From: Nostoc indistinguendum CM1-VF10
GTDB taxonomy: Bacteria; Cyanobacteriota; Cyanobacteriia; Cyanobacteriales; Nostocaceae
Direction: 5' to 3'
Length of the DNA stretch: 64,000 nt
Assembly: GCA_019359215.1 (NCBI GenBank)
Contig: JAHHHS010000008.1
Span: forward strand, 62,001 to 126,000
Position numbers and translations under genes: made by a program. This document shows positions 52,686 to 61,896 of this stretch, one piece after another. Every line of letters begins with the position of its first letter. Position 1 is the stretch's first letter. The notes below the pieces were generated by a model. It saw nothing but the letters and a program-made list of their open reading frames with translations, was not told where the DNA came from and made no database searches.

Positions 52686-52937
52686 ATGACGATTCTTTGC
52701 TCAACTGATGATACTAATGGTGAGTATGTAAAATTCTATTTTGAACTGCCACCGGGATCGCAAGGTAGCCCCCTGCACTACCACGATACTAAGACAGAAA
52801 TCTTTGAGGTCTTGAGTGGCTCACTGGAGATGAAAGTCGGACAGAAAGGAAATATCAAAGTATTGCGTGCAGGAGAAGTTTTACAGGTTCCGGCAAAAGG
52901 TACAGATTCCATCAACAGAGATAATTTTAACAAGTAG
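52686..52937 (+). pseudogene. Truncated cupin fragment
   Basis: The frame encodes [36 protein letters not shown] and VLRAGEVLQVPAKG, a one-domain cupin with the His-containing motif. The sequence then leaves the fold and stops after TDSINRDNFNK. Upstream of ATG 52686 the frame overlaps the AraC remnant on the other strand. Both ends are lost. Confidence 0.6.
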
Positions 52938-52991
52938 GAATGTTCAAAAAGAGCAAATATTTAGGAAGTTAATACGTGATCAAGTTGAAAA

Positions 52992-53219
52992 TCAATCTTG
53001 GTTTAAACCACAACCTAAACATCGCATACAAACAAAGAAAGTGGCTAAAACTGAGATTATCTCAAATGCTAATTGAAATGACAAAGGGGCTAGAGCAAAT
53101 CCCCAAATCAGAAAAATTGTCCCAGTTACCATAGTCGCAATGCGATGAATTTCTTCTTTACTCCTCAAAGCAAAGAAGAAAGTTCCTAACCCAATTAATA
53201 ATAAGACTAAGCTACTCAT
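52992..53219 (-). CDS. Hypothetical small membrane protein
   Basis: A 75-residue protein with two or three hydrophobic helices (SLVLLLIGLGTFFFALR; TMVTGTIFLIWGFALAPLSF; LAFEIISVLATFFVCM) and a short basic loop RSKEEIHR. Not recognised. It has no operon partner. Confidence 0.5.
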   Translation of the reverse strand: MSSLVLLLIGLGTFFFALRSKEEIHRIATMVTGTIFLIWGFALAPLSFQLAFEIISVLATFFVCMRCLGCGLNQD

Positions 53220-53469
53220 AAAGATTTTTATTACTTAGAAGCTGAAAGTAAATTCTGCAAAGTTACAATAGTGACAAAATTGCAGATGCTAATTCTCTAT
53301 AATTTAGCATATAAAGATTTTGCAGGATAACCTTATTTCGGCTACATTTGCAATCAAATTTAAATTATGTGCATAGGATGAATACCTGAACAAACATCAA
53401 AATAATTTTTAGAATATCTTTAATTCTTATTATTAATAATTAAAATACAATTAGTACTGCTTTTAAAAT

Positions 53470-53495
53470 GCGTAGGCGTAGCCCGTCGTAGACAT
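53470..53495 (-). repeat. Dispersed repeat, second copy of the WD40-inserted sequence
   Basis: GCGTAGGCGTAGCCCGTCGT plus AGACAT is the complement of the 26 bases at 33562-33587 with one difference. Here it lies in non-coding DNA. Confidence 0.75.
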
Positions 53496-53671
53496 AGCCC
53501 TATCTTGGTAATCTCGTTATTAACTGGTTTTAAAGTTGCGATCGCGTAAGAAGATTTAAAAGTCGTCTTGTCGGCATCAAAAGTTCTAGATCCCTTTAAG
53601 CTCATCCCATCTTTAAAAAAGTGCATTTCCCCAACCCCTTCCCTACTAGCGTTGAGAAGTAAGAATCAAAG

Positions 53672-53694
53672 CCTCTCTCCTTTGAGGAGAGAGG
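53672..53694. terminator. Hairpin CCTCTCTCC/GGAGAGAGG
   Basis: A 9-bp perfect stem with a 5-nt loop. It is not near any certain gene end, so it may be a dispersed repeat rather than a working terminator. Confidence 0.4.
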
Positions 53695-53777
53695 TCAAAA
53701 ATGTACTGCACCCAAGCAAAAACCTCTCTAAAATCAGTAATTTTCTAGCACTGCAAACAGTAAAACTTTAATTTGGA

Positions 53778-53855
53778 ATGATTAGCGCTGCAATTTTTAT
53801 TACAACATTTGTCCTAATTGCGTTAAGTATTAATGTTTATTTAAATTGGGTTTAA
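53778..53855 (+). CDS. Possible 25-residue single-helix protein
   Basis: ATG to TAA encodes MISAAIFITTFVLIALSINV then YLNWV, one transmembrane helix. It resembles the size of photosynthetic or NDH accessory miniproteins but matches none that I recognise, and the only ribosome-binding hint is GGA directly before ATG. It could be chance. Confidence 0.2.
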   Translation: MISAAIFITTFVLIALSINVYLNWV

Positions 53856-54147
53856 ATCTTCATTAAAGGGTGACATCTACCTATTAATCTCTTTCTTAAG
53901 ATGCAAGTCATCAATGTTAAAAGAATAGTAAGTTTTGAATGTTTAGTGATGAAGCAATTTCTGAGATTGTTTATATATAAATAAATTACGTATTATATAT
54001 CTTGCCGTTAGGGTTGAGCAAGTTTAAATTAGCTTGATACTTGTTGTACAAGACATAAAATTACTGTTTGGCTTCTCAAGATTTGACATATTAATTATTT
54101 ATTTACTATTCATGATTCAAAAAATAACAGTTTTTAGAGCAAGGATT

Positions 54148-55413
54148 ATGTTCTTAACGAAAAGTTTAAAAAGAGTGTTGGTCGGTTTCATCTTGAGTAT
54201 TGTAGTTGCAGCTTTTGTTGTTACCCCTTCTATCTTAGGCAATAATTTGCATTGGATTGATGGGCCATTAGCACCTTTAGAAATTAGTGTTAATGCTCAG
54301 ACTCCTGCTGGAGTAGAAGAAGCACAACAGAAAAACAATAAGCAATCTCAAAATTCTGGGGAAGCAACGAAAAATAGTCAGCAGGGTAAAAGCACTGAGT
54401 CTAAAGGAGAAGGACAGGTATTAGATATTTTCAAAATCATCACAGGGGCGCTGGCGGGGCTAGTGCTGTTTTTGTATGGTGTAACACGAATGGCTGAAGG
54501 GCTAGAAGCGATCGCAGGCGATCGCGCCAAAAGTCTAATTAGCAAATTCACCACCAATCGCTATGCTGGAGTAGCAACTGGCGCGGTGGCGACAACAATA
54601 TTAGATTCCTCCTCAGTGACAATTATTATTGTGATTGCAATGGTGAGTGCTGGTTTGCTGTCATTTGTAGAATCTCTGGGCGTGGTATTGGGTTCCAATA
54701 TTGGCACAACTCTTGGCGCTCAAATAGTTGCTTTTAAAATTAGCGAGTATGCGCCAATCGCAATGTTTGTTGGTTTATTACTAATTCTTTTGGGTAAGAA
54801 AGAACGCTGGAAGCAAATTGGATTAGTTATTCTTGGCATCGGCTTGCTGTTTTTCGGACTTGATACAATTGAAACCGCAATGGAATCTTTCAAGGACTAC
54901 AAGCCATTTATCAAATGGATGGAAACCTTGGGGAACAACACGCTGTTAGGTGCCGGAGTTGGGGCGCTGTTTACAGTCTTAGTTCAATCTTCCTCTGCTA
55001 CCGTTGCGATTATTATTATTTTGGCTAGTCAAGGATTAATCTCATTACCCGCAGGTGTGGCGTTAATGCTGGGCGCTGAAGTTGGCACTTGTGCTGACAC
55101 ACTGGTAGCTACATTTGGACGCGATCGCCCGGCAGTACGCACAGGTATTTTTCATTTATTATTTAACCTTGTTTGCGCTGCTGTAGGAATTTTATTTGCC
55201 AGTCAATTGGCAGTACTTGCCCAATGGATTTCTCAGTTAGCGGGTGCAGGGGATGATATTGCCCGCCAAATTGCAAATGCCCAATTAATATTTAACGTGC
55301 TGGGAGTGACGCTAGCGATCGCATTTTTGCCCTGGATTGCCCGTGCATTGGAGCGACTCATCCCTGATAGACAAAACCAAAATCGGCAGGCAGAAAGGGT
55401 AAAAGGGTCATAG
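54148..55413 (+). CDS. Na+/phosphate cotransporter family protein (PF02690 type)
   Basis: Start at ATG 54148 (MFLTKSLKRV) giving 421 residues; the frame runs back to a less likely start at 54034. A signal-like helix (VLVGFILSIVVAAFVVTPSI) and a Gln/Lys-rich linker precede the transporter. The two inverted repeats contain ILDSSSVTIIIV and VQSSSATVAIII; the first has Asp where Gln is typical. GSNIGTTLGAQ and GAEVGTCADT are the matching motifs. Expected role is sodium-coupled phosphate transport across the cytoplasmic membrane. A terminator follows. Confidence 0.88.
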   Translation: MFLTKSLKRVLVGFILSIVVAAFVVTPSILGNNLHWIDGPLAPLEISVNAQTPAGVEEAQQKNNKQSQNSGEATKNSQQGKSTESKGEGQVLDIFKIITGALAGLVLFLYGVTRMAEGLEAIAGDRAKSLISKFTTNRYAGVATGAVATTILDSSSVTIIIVIAMVSAGLLSFVESLGVVLGSNIGTTLGAQIVAFKISEYAPIAMFVGLLLILLGKKERWKQIGLVILGIGLLFFGLDTIETAMESFKDYKPFIKWMETLGNNTLLGAGVGALFTVLVQSSSATVAIIIILASQGLISLPAGVALMLGAEVGTCADTLVATFGRDRPAVRTGIFHLLFNLVCAAVGILFASQLAVLAQWISQLAGAGDDIARQIANAQLIFNVLGVTLAIAFLPWIARALERLIPDRQNQNRQAERVKGS

Positions 55414-55423
55414 TAAACTATGG

Positions 55424-55456
55424 AAAAACTCTACCCCCTTGTGGGTGGAGTTTTTG
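55424..55456 (+). terminator. Terminator after the Na/Pi transporter
   Basis: AAAAACTCTACCC and GGGTGGAGTTTTT form a stem (one G-T pair) around CCTTGT, followed by TTTTTGGG. Confidence 0.8.
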
Positions 55457-55838
55457 GGCATGGGGAATGGGGAAGAAGCTACCAATGCCCTATGTATGCC
55501 CCAAGCGACGGGACGACTATCCCTCTACAGACACCTGGGGATGGAGTTTCCCGCCGCTTTCAATGAATTAATTTAAATATTTATTACACTATCAAACACA
55601 TAGTTTAAGTTATTCTTACCGACAACTTAATTCTACTTGACTTATCAATGTTTCCTGACCTATGTCAGCATTTTTTGTTTTAAAAACCACTTAAAAAACG
55701 TATTTTCAAGTTCTTAGCGATTTATTAGGAATTTTTTTCTAGTTATTTACTGAGCTAATCTCCATTTGCGGTGTACTCTCAATATACGGTAACTATCACA
55801 CTGACCTTTGAGATAAATTACACCCAGAGGTGAATACC
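55457..55838. other. Intergenic region upstream of the pentapeptide-repeat gene
   Basis: AT-rich with no ORF. It should hold the promoter of the pentapeptide-repeat gene; a direct TTTTTTC-rich tract is at about 55725. Confidence 0.4.
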
Positions 55839-56495
55839 ATGAAAAATTATGCTGATCAACAGGAATTTATATTAAGTCAAATCACAGATAAATATTTTCA
55901 GCGCCGAGATTTCAGTGGATGTGACTTGCGTGGAATCGACCTGAAAGGAATTGATTTAAGTGGTGTTAACTTCATAGGAGCAGATTTGCGTAATGCAAGT
56001 TTGTGTGGCTGTGTCCTCACTCGTGCTAATTTAAGCGGTGCAAATTTGATGCAAGCTAGCCTACGTGAAGCTAATTTATATGAAGCATCTTTGTGCGAAG
56101 CTAATTTGATTAATGCTGATTTAACACGAGCAAATTTGTGCGGAACTTTCTTATGGCGGGCGAAATTCACAGGTAGTAATCTTTGGGGTGCTTCTTTATG
56201 CGATGTGGATTTGAGAGAAGCAGACTTAAGCGAAGCCAAATTAATTGAAGCATCGCTGATTGAAGCTAATTTAGTTAGAGCAAATCTCACAAGAGCAAAG
56301 CTATGTGGAGCAAAACTACTAGAAGCTAATTTAACTGAGGCTAACTTAACTGGTGCAGACCTAACATGGGCAAATTTAACCAAGGCAAACTTGAGTAAAG
56401 CAAACCTTTGGGAGACAAACCTGATTTATGCAAAGCTGCGGGATACTATCATGCCTGATGGTAAAATTGAGCAACCTCAGATAGTTATTTATTAG
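55839..56495 (+). CDS. Pentapeptide-repeat protein
   Basis: Start at ATG 55839 (MKNYADQQEF), with GAGG 8 bp upstream; a GTG at 55830 is less likely. The 218 residues are almost entirely tandem A(D/N)LxX pentapeptides (GIDLKGIDLSGVNFIGADLR, then ANLxxAxL units), which fold into a right-handed quadrilateral beta-helix. No signal peptide, so probably cytoplasmic. Function of most such proteins is unknown. It converges on fraE, 69 bp away. Confidence 0.92.
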   Translation: MKNYADQQEFILSQITDKYFQRRDFSGCDLRGIDLKGIDLSGVNFIGADLRNASLCGCVLTRANLSGANLMQASLREANLYEASLCEANLINADLTRANLCGTFLWRAKFTGSNLWGASLCDVDLREADLSEAKLIEASLIEANLVRANLTRAKLCGAKLLEANLTEANLTGADLTWANLTKANLSKANLWETNLIYAKLRDTIMPDGKIEQPQIVIY

Positions 56496-56564
56496 TCAAT
56501 AGTCATTTGTCATTTGTCATTTGTTAGGAGAGAAGAACTTTCTATTTGCTCCAATGCCCAATGA

Positions 56565-57344
56565 CTAAAACTCACGTTGTGAGAAGATAAAAATAGCGTT
56601 CGCTAACAACATGGCACTATAAAGTAAGCCATAGCTAGCATTTGTAATCAGTGCAGTTGCGTCAGGTAGTGCTTGCAGACCATAAACAGCATCATTTTTC
56701 AAATCTAATCGAGATAAATTTGGCAAGATGAGAAACAAACCTTGAGTTAGACGTTCCATACCAGGGTTGCGGCTCAGACGACCAAGTTCTACTAAATCTT
56801 GAGTAATATTTCCGATTAAATATACCGCAAAGGTTAAAACAGTTGCTAGCAGTGAAGCGTTAAAAACACCGAAGAGAATAGCCGCAGCAGTGATTAATGA
56901 TAACTGCAATAATAAGAAAATTGCAGCAATTAAAATGCTCGCAGTTGGATGAGGAATGTTACCAAATTGCAGAAATACCAGATAAATTGCTGTCATTGTG
57001 GCGACAAGTACAGCTAATACTGCGGATAAACCCAAGTATTTGCCGATAATAATTTCGCTACGGCTGACAGGTTTAGCAATTAGCACCAAAATAGTGCGTT
57101 TTTCAATTTCTTTATTAACCAGTCCCGTACCAACAAATATCGTCACAATTAACCCGATAACATTCATCGCCGCCATGCCAAAATCTAGAAACATTTTGCC
57201 TTCAGTCGTTGCTGCAAATTCAGGAAGGACACGGAAGGCAATGGCGAGTATTAGCGCATAAAAACCAATAATATATAGGATGCGATCGCGTACCACTTCC
57301 TGAAATACATTCTTTGCTAGGAAAAAAATTCTGTTAATAGCCAT
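56565..57344 (-). CDS. fraE: FraE: ABC-2 type transporter permease of the fra operon
   Basis: A 259-residue integral membrane protein with about six helices (YIIGFYALILAIAF, NVIGLIVTIFVGTGLV, LSAVLAVLVATMTAIYLVFL, others) and the typical ABC-2 sequence EIEKRTILVLIAKPVSRSEI. In Anabaena FraE is needed for late heterocyst maturation and is encoded after fraC and fraD. Here it lies 78 bp after fraD in the same order. The cognate ATPase is not in the window. Confidence 0.9.
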   Translation of the reverse strand: MAINRIFFLAKNVFQEVVRDRILYIIGFYALILAIAFRVLPEFAATTEGKMFLDFGMAAMNVIGLIVTIFVGTGLVNKEIEKRTILVLIAKPVSRSEIIIGKYLGLSAVLAVLVATMTAIYLVFLQFGNIPHPTASILIAAIFLLLQLSLITAAAILFGVFNASLLATVLTFAVYLIGNITQDLVELGRLSRNPGMERLTQGLFLILPNLSRLDLKNDAVYGLQALPDATALITNASYGLLYSAMLLANAIFIFSQREF

Positions 57345-57422
57345 TTGTTATTAATTATTAGTCATTGGTCATTAGTCCTTGGTCACTGATCATAAGCCAT
57401 TAGTTCTTCTCCCCCTGCTCCC

Positions 57423-58430
57423 TCATCTTCTTGGAGGCGGTGCTCCAGGGATTAATTTACTAGCGCGATCGCATTCAATTTCTGCAACTGTAATGTTATT
57501 GCCCGAATTACTAGTTGCTGCAACTGGTTCAATGCGACAAGATTTTTGCAAGTAATAACCCCGTGGGTTAGAACTTGGGCCTGTCCAAATACTTAATAAA
57601 TTTAATATATATCCCGATTTAGTATTATCTATACGCGGTTCAACACGCCATAGTTCCTTCTCTTCATATTTGGCCAGGTTCTTTTGAATTACTTCTCTAC
57701 CCAGAGTTTCTACTCGATATTCCTCAGGAAGCAGCCATTTCTCTACTTCTGACCAAGGTCTTTGGGCTATTTGACTTACTACTATTGGTTGAAGTCTCTC
57801 TAGAATTACAGCGCCGTTTCGTGGAATTTTTACTTGTTCTTCTGTTCTCACAACAATCGTACTACCTTTGAAAGTATCTGCCTCCAAGCTGGGATATTGC
57901 CGTAACCAATTATCCATTACAAAATAAAACTGAATCCAGCAACTTAGCAGCATACTACTAGCAACTAAAACTATGATTCTTTGCCGATCTTCTGGTTTAG
58001 GAATTCGAGCTTTTGCATCGGTATCATTCCCTTCAATAAACTCTGGTATTGCCGTAATTAACGCTGAGATTGTTGGCCAAAAAACGATTGTTCTTGGTGT
58101 AATTACGTCCTCTTGATTTCCAAATGCAAAAACGCTCACTAAAAATCCAGTGATCACTGCCCCGACTGGCATAAAAGTACCAGGAACCCTCAAAGGATCT
58201 TCAGTTGTGTACCAAGCTGTGCCTGCAATTAAAAATAACCAACCGAAAAAAGCAATTATATCTTTGATATAACCTATAGCAAAATATGAAACTATCCAAG
58301 AAAAAACACTCAAATAAACAAATGTTTGCCAAGAATAAGCTTTGGGTGGAATTAATACCTTTCTAATTCCTGCATAAAGTCCTTCAACAAATTTAAAAGC
58401 CCCAAATACATCTTTAAGTAGCGCATTCAT
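57423..58430 (-). CDS. fraD: FraD: septal junction protein
   Basis: A 335-residue protein with about five transmembrane segments in the first half (TFVYLSVFSWIVSYFAIGYI, IIAFFGWLFLIAGTAWY, VGAVITGFLVSVFAF, TIVFWPTISALITAI, IIVLVASSMLLSCWIQFYFV) and a long soluble C-terminal part (about 185-335) expected on the periplasmic side. In Anabaena FraD is a core component of septal junctions, required for filament integrity and intercellular molecular exchange. Size and topology match. It is 58 bp after fraC, in the conserved order fraC-fraD-fraE. Confidence 0.9.
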   Translation of the reverse strand: MNALLKDVFGAFKFVEGLYAGIRKVLIPPKAYSWQTFVYLSVFSWIVSYFAIGYIKDIIAFFGWLFLIAGTAWYTTEDPLRVPGTFMPVGAVITGFLVSVFAFGNQEDVITPRTIVFWPTISALITAIPEFIEGNDTDAKARIPKPEDRQRIIVLVASSMLLSCWIQFYFVMDNWLRQYPSLEADTFKGSTIVVRTEEQVKIPRNGAVILERLQPIVVSQIAQRPWSEVEKWLLPEEYRVETLGREVIQKNLAKYEEKELWRVEPRIDNTKSGYILNLLSIWTGPSSNPRGYYLQKSCRIEPVAATSNSGNNITVAEIECDRASKLIPGAPPPRR

Positions 58431-58488
58431 ATTTATCCTTCCCCACCTGATTAATCAATAGTCTTCCTTTAAATGAAGTAAGTTCTTA

Positions 58489-59028
58489 CTATTTTGAACG
58501 AAAAAGTAAAATAATAGTTATAGCACTATAACTCAAAGAATTTGCTATTAATGTAGTAATCACTAAATTTGTATTTTGTAATTTAGCACTGCTAAAATTA
58601 CGCCATCGTCGCCGTTGAGATCTTTGAGGTTGCTCTTGTTTTTTAGCAAATTGTTCACTCAACGATAGTAGTAATACCCTTAAAATTAAAAATTTCATCA
58701 AAAAAGTAGCAAAGAAAATTATACAAGCAGTTAAAATCACTATAGTTTGTGTATTCGCTGATTTAAAATTATTAAATAACATATAATTAATTAATTCTGA
58801 TTTCATCTGTATTGGCAACATTGGTTCTGATACAAAAAATATGAACCAACCAATTACGCTAGAAAACAGATTGGTAGAAATGGCATAAAAAATGCTAGTT
58901 TTTTTGTCAAATTTTAGTCTATTGTTTAAAACATACGCTTCGATAGGTATGGCAATCAGTACAAATAAAAAGTGAAATAGAATTCCACCAATAGGAAAAA
59001 TCCTGGGAAGCATCCAACTTTCAGGCAT
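58489..59028 (-). CDS. fraC: FraC: filament integrity membrane protein
   Basis: A 179-residue protein, the length of Anabaena FraC. It starts [20 protein letters not shown] and has about four helices ([80 protein letters not shown]) with a basic cytoplasmic stretch [11 protein letters not shown]. FraC is needed for FraD localisation at septa and for diazotrophic filament integrity. It is the first gene of the operon; the promoter should lie in 59029-59252, shared divergently with the CobO-like gene. Confidence 0.9.
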   Translation of the reverse strand: MPESWMLPRIFPIGGILFHFLFVLIAIPIEAYVLNNRLKFDKKTSIFYAISTNLFSSVIGWFIFFVSEPMLPIQMKSELINYMLFNNFKSANTQTIVILTACIIFFATFLMKFLILRVLLLSLSEQFAKKQEQPQRSQRRRWRNFSSAKLQNTNLVITTLIANSLSYSAITIILLFRSK

Positions 59029-59252
59029 AAATGGTCAAGGGTAAGGGTTAACTGTAGAGAGTATAACTGGGATAGTGAGGGTGATGGGGGAAATTATCAC
59101 ATTGTTCTTATCCTTTACTATGCTGGTGTGCCAAGATCCTTTATTGATATTATTAATACATCATACGGTCGCGCTAGAGGAGTAGTTTCTTTACCTAAGA
59201 TTACAAGACGTTAGGTAAGATTAAAGACTGCCACGTTATAGCATTTCGAGAG
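59029..59252. promoter_or_regulatory. Divergent promoter region of fraCDE and the CobO-like gene
   Basis: A 224-bp gap between divergent starts. I did not find a clear NtcA-type (GTA-N8-TAC) site or a riboswitch-like fold by eye. Confidence 0.4.
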
Positions 59253-60389
59253 ATGACAAGGAACGGTATTGGTATTCGCACGGCGCAAGTGCGTCAGGAA
59301 CGGCTCATTGGTCAAATTCACGTCTATGATGGCATAGGTAAAGGTAAGTCCCAAGCGGCTTTAGGAGTGGTTTTGCGCTCTATTGGCTTGGGGATAAATA
59401 CACCTAGCAATTCTAACCGCGTTTTACTACTGCGGTTTTTAAAAGGGCCGGAACGTGATTATGACGAAGATGGCGCGATCGCAGCTTTGCAACGCGGGTT
59501 TCCTCATTTAATTGATCAGGTTCGCACTGGAAGAGCGGAATTTTTTGGCCCAGAAGAAATTACCACCTTTGACCGAGATGAAGCGATGCGGGGTTGGGAT
59601 GTAGCCAAAGGTGCGATCGCGAGTGGTTTATATTCAGTAGTCGTCTTGGATGAAATTAACCCCGTTCTAGATTTGGGTTTACTACCAGTAGATGAAGTAG
59701 TAAAGACATTAAAATCCAAACCCCAAGAGTTGGAAATTATTGCCACCGGACGCGCCGCACCGCAAAAGTTGCTGGATATTGCAGATTTGCACTCAGAAAT
59801 GAAACCTCATCACCATCCAACAGCCAAAGCCCTCTTCCTGGAAGGAATTGAAATTTATACTGGTGCTGGTAAAGGTAAATCTACTAGTGCTTTGGGCAAA
59901 GCTTTACAAGCAATTGGTAGAGGAATCAATCATCCAGGATCTACCCGTGTATTGATTATGCAATGGCTCAAAGGTGGTAGCGGCTACACAGAAGATGCAG
60001 CGATCGCCGCCTTGCAGCAGTCATATCCAGAAGTGGTGGATCATCAGCGCTGTGGTGGAGATGCCATCGTCTGGCGAAATTCCCGACAAGAATTAGATTA
60101 TGTAGAAGCCGAACGGGGTTGGGAAATTGCGAAAGTTGCGATCGCCTCTGGGTTGTATAAAACTATTATTCTTGATGAATTAAACCCCACCGTTGACTTA
60201 GAATTACTCCCTGTTGAACCTATTGTCCAAGCTTTGCTCCGCAAACCCCGCGACACCGAAATTATTATTACTGGTCGCTGCCAAAATCCACCCGCATACT
60301 TCGACTTGGCTAGCGTCCACTCAGAGGTTTACTGCCATAAACACTATGCTAATCAAGGTGTAGAACTCAAACGAGGGGTAGATTTTTAG
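59253..60389 (+). CDS. Duplicated CobO/BtuR-like P-loop protein (corrinoid adenosyltransferase family)
   Basis: A 378-residue protein made of two tandem domains. Each begins with a Walker A motif (GIGKGKSQAALG about residues 29-40 and GAGKGKSTSALGKAL about 206-220), followed by the acidic strand VVLDEINP or IILDELNP and the Arg of the family (ATGRAAP, ITGRCQNP). CobO/CobA adenosyltransferases make adenosylcobalamin from cob(I)yrinate or cobinamide. The first P-loop has Gln where Thr/Ser normally binds Mg-ATP, so the second domain is more likely to be catalytic. Divergent from fraC. No cobalamin riboswitch was recognised upstream. Confidence 0.85.
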   Translation: MTRNGIGIRTAQVRQERLIGQIHVYDGIGKGKSQAALGVVLRSIGLGINTPSNSNRVLLLRFLKGPERDYDEDGAIAALQRGFPHLIDQVRTGRAEFFGPEEITTFDRDEAMRGWDVAKGAIASGLYSVVVLDEINPVLDLGLLPVDEVVKTLKSKPQELEIIATGRAAPQKLLDIADLHSEMKPHHHPTAKALFLEGIEIYTGAGKGKSTSALGKALQAIGRGINHPGSTRVLIMQWLKGGSGYTEDAAIAALQQSYPEVVDHQRCGGDAIVWRNSRQELDYVEAERGWEIAKVAIASGLYKTIILDELNPTVDLELLPVEPIVQALLRKPRDTEIIITGRCQNPPAYFDLASVHSEVYCHKHYANQGVELKRGVDF

Positions 60390-61135
60390 GCGTTGCTGAT
60401 TAAGAGTATGAATTGAGTTTCACATAAAGGCAAGGCAGCGCGTTGCCCAGAGTTGTTGGAGCGGAGGCTATGCTGCGGGTTCACCTATCTCCGCAAGTAG
60501 GCTCACACTGAACCTGATAAAGTCAGTGTCAAGAGGGATTGCGGGGTAAAAGTGAAACATCCCTTGACTATATCAAAACGCAGTTTTGACTCTTAATGGG
60601 GTAGTTGAGCTTTTACCAAATAAATCTTTGATACAACGCGACTGTTTTGATATATTATGTTCACCCGCTTCATGACACAAGAGTGAACACCCTAGAATCC
60701 GAGGTGCTTCGGTATCCACGCCCTCGCTCCAAAAACCTTAGTGATAGTATGCTTGCCTTTATAATGATTCTCGTTCCTTTACAATTAATATTTCTTTTTC
60801 TGAAAGTCCTACGGGGCTTATACTCTGATGCATTCTACTTTTAGCTAGACTCGTCAATATTTAGATGCGTTTGCCCTGCTACGGATAGAGATAGCTGCTG
60901 CTGTTTTTGATTCCTTCTGATAGCCGCAGCAAGTGACCCCGTTCTTAAGTGGAGTATGTGCTGAGTCAGCTCGGATTGAGTCAGCAAATGCAATATGGCT
61001 GGAGTACAACAAGGACAAAACAATTGTTCAAGGGGAAGCATAACTATTACTGTCTCAGATTTGTATATTGAGTTAGGCATTCATGTTGCACTAACAACAC
61101 CAGTATGTGTGACGAACTAATTCAGGGGACTCTTG
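60390..61135. other. Intergenic region with a repeat copy and a doubtful minus-strand ORF
   Basis: It contains GC-rich repeat-like sequence at 60420-60490 and the 27-bp repeat copy at 60852-60878. The minus-strand frame 61041-60841 encodes LPLEQLFCPCC...QLSLSVAGQTHLNID and could be a Cys-rich fragment of a mobile-element ORF; it is not listed as a gene. Confidence 0.4.
60852..60878 (-). repeat. 27-bp dispersed repeat, copy B
   Basis: The complement of CAGGGCAAACGCATCTAAAT plus ATTGACG, identical to 19649-19675 but inverted and 41 kb away. Confidence 0.8.
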
Positions 61136-61768
61136 TCAATCTTCCCGTTTTTCATGACTGCCGATGCTATCTTTGGTACCACAATCGCTATTACAGGTGT
61201 TATTAGTACCATTCAATTCAGAGGTAGTAGTTGCACCAACTGCCATTACTTGAGACCATTCACTAACGCGGTTGTTATCTAAGACAGCTCGCACTCGATA
61301 ACCAAGCTGAATTTTATGCATTAACAATATTAAATCACGGTTGAGTAATCCTTGTGATTTTTGGTTTTCATTAGATGCAGCTTGTATACGAAAGCAGCGA
61401 TCGCTTTGTCGTTTGAACTTGGGAGACTTGCCTTCCATAAGCACCGTTTGCAGTTCGTATGTTTCAGCTTCAGGATATGGTTCCCAGCAAAGTTGCCAGT
61501 AAGTCGACCAGCGAATTAACTGAGCTGGTAATTCCTCGGCTTCATCCGACAATGTAGACACAAGTCCGGTGACTGAAGGTTGTACCACTTGAGGCTGACT
61601 GGAGGTGATATCAGCAGTTACAGGGTTTATAAATCCTGGTTGCCCAACCTTCTGTGCAGCTATAGATGAACCATCATCAACAATTACTATCAGCCCAAAT
61701 ATCAAAGTTAACAGCAGCATCAATCGTAGGCATTGTAATTGCACTAACGACAAGATTTTCAGATTCAT
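61136..61768 (-). CDS. Exported protein with a fibronectin-III-like segment
   Basis: A 210-residue protein with a hydrophobic N-terminal helix (LRLMLLLTLIFGLIVIV) that may be a signal or anchor. Residues 80-180 (QLCWEPYPEAETYELQTVLM, YRVRAVLDNNRVSEW) look like an Fn3/beta-sandwich fold with paired Cys. Thr/Asn/Cys-rich C-terminal tail (TCNSDCGTKDS). Function unknown. It precedes two further exported proteins on the same strand. Confidence 0.65.
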   Translation of the reverse strand: MNLKILSLVQLQCLRLMLLLTLIFGLIVIVDDGSSIAAQKVGQPGFINPVTADITSSQPQVVQPSVTGLVSTLSDEAEELPAQLIRWSTYWQLCWEPYPEAETYELQTVLMEGKSPKFKRQSDRCFRIQAASNENQKSQGLLNRDLILLMHKIQLGYRVRAVLDNNRVSEWSQVMAVGATTTSELNGTNNTCNSDCGTKDSIGSHEKRED

Positions 61769-61896
61769 AAATTATGCAAAAGTTAATTGCTTAGGCACAA
61801 GCCAAGAAAAAATATACCAGCCGTCATAAAAGAGATCCACGCTACACAACGAGCGGCTAAAAATACGGCTGGTATAGGAGTGAAAGCAGTCTCCCC

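Larger units (their letters stand above)
53220..54147. other. Long intergenic region
   Basis: AT-rich. It contains one copy of the GCGTAGGCGTAGCCCGTCGT-type dispersed repeat (53470-53495), the hairpin CCTCTCTCC...GGAGAGAGG (53672-53694) and a possible 25-residue single-helix ORF at 53778-53855. Nothing else is supported. Confidence 0.45.

Noticed and set aside
55898..56383. 161-codon antisense ORF over the pentapeptide-repeat gene
   Set aside because: Periodic low-complexity shadow of the pentapeptide repeats.
59029..59252. Cobalamin riboswitch upstream of the CobO-like gene
   Set aside because: No B12-box-like sequence is visible in the 224-bp gap.
60841..61080. 79-codon minus-strand ORF with CPCC
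   Set aside because: Its end is the 27-bp dispersed repeat, no ribosome-binding site is clear and no family was recognised; described in the intergenic note instead.
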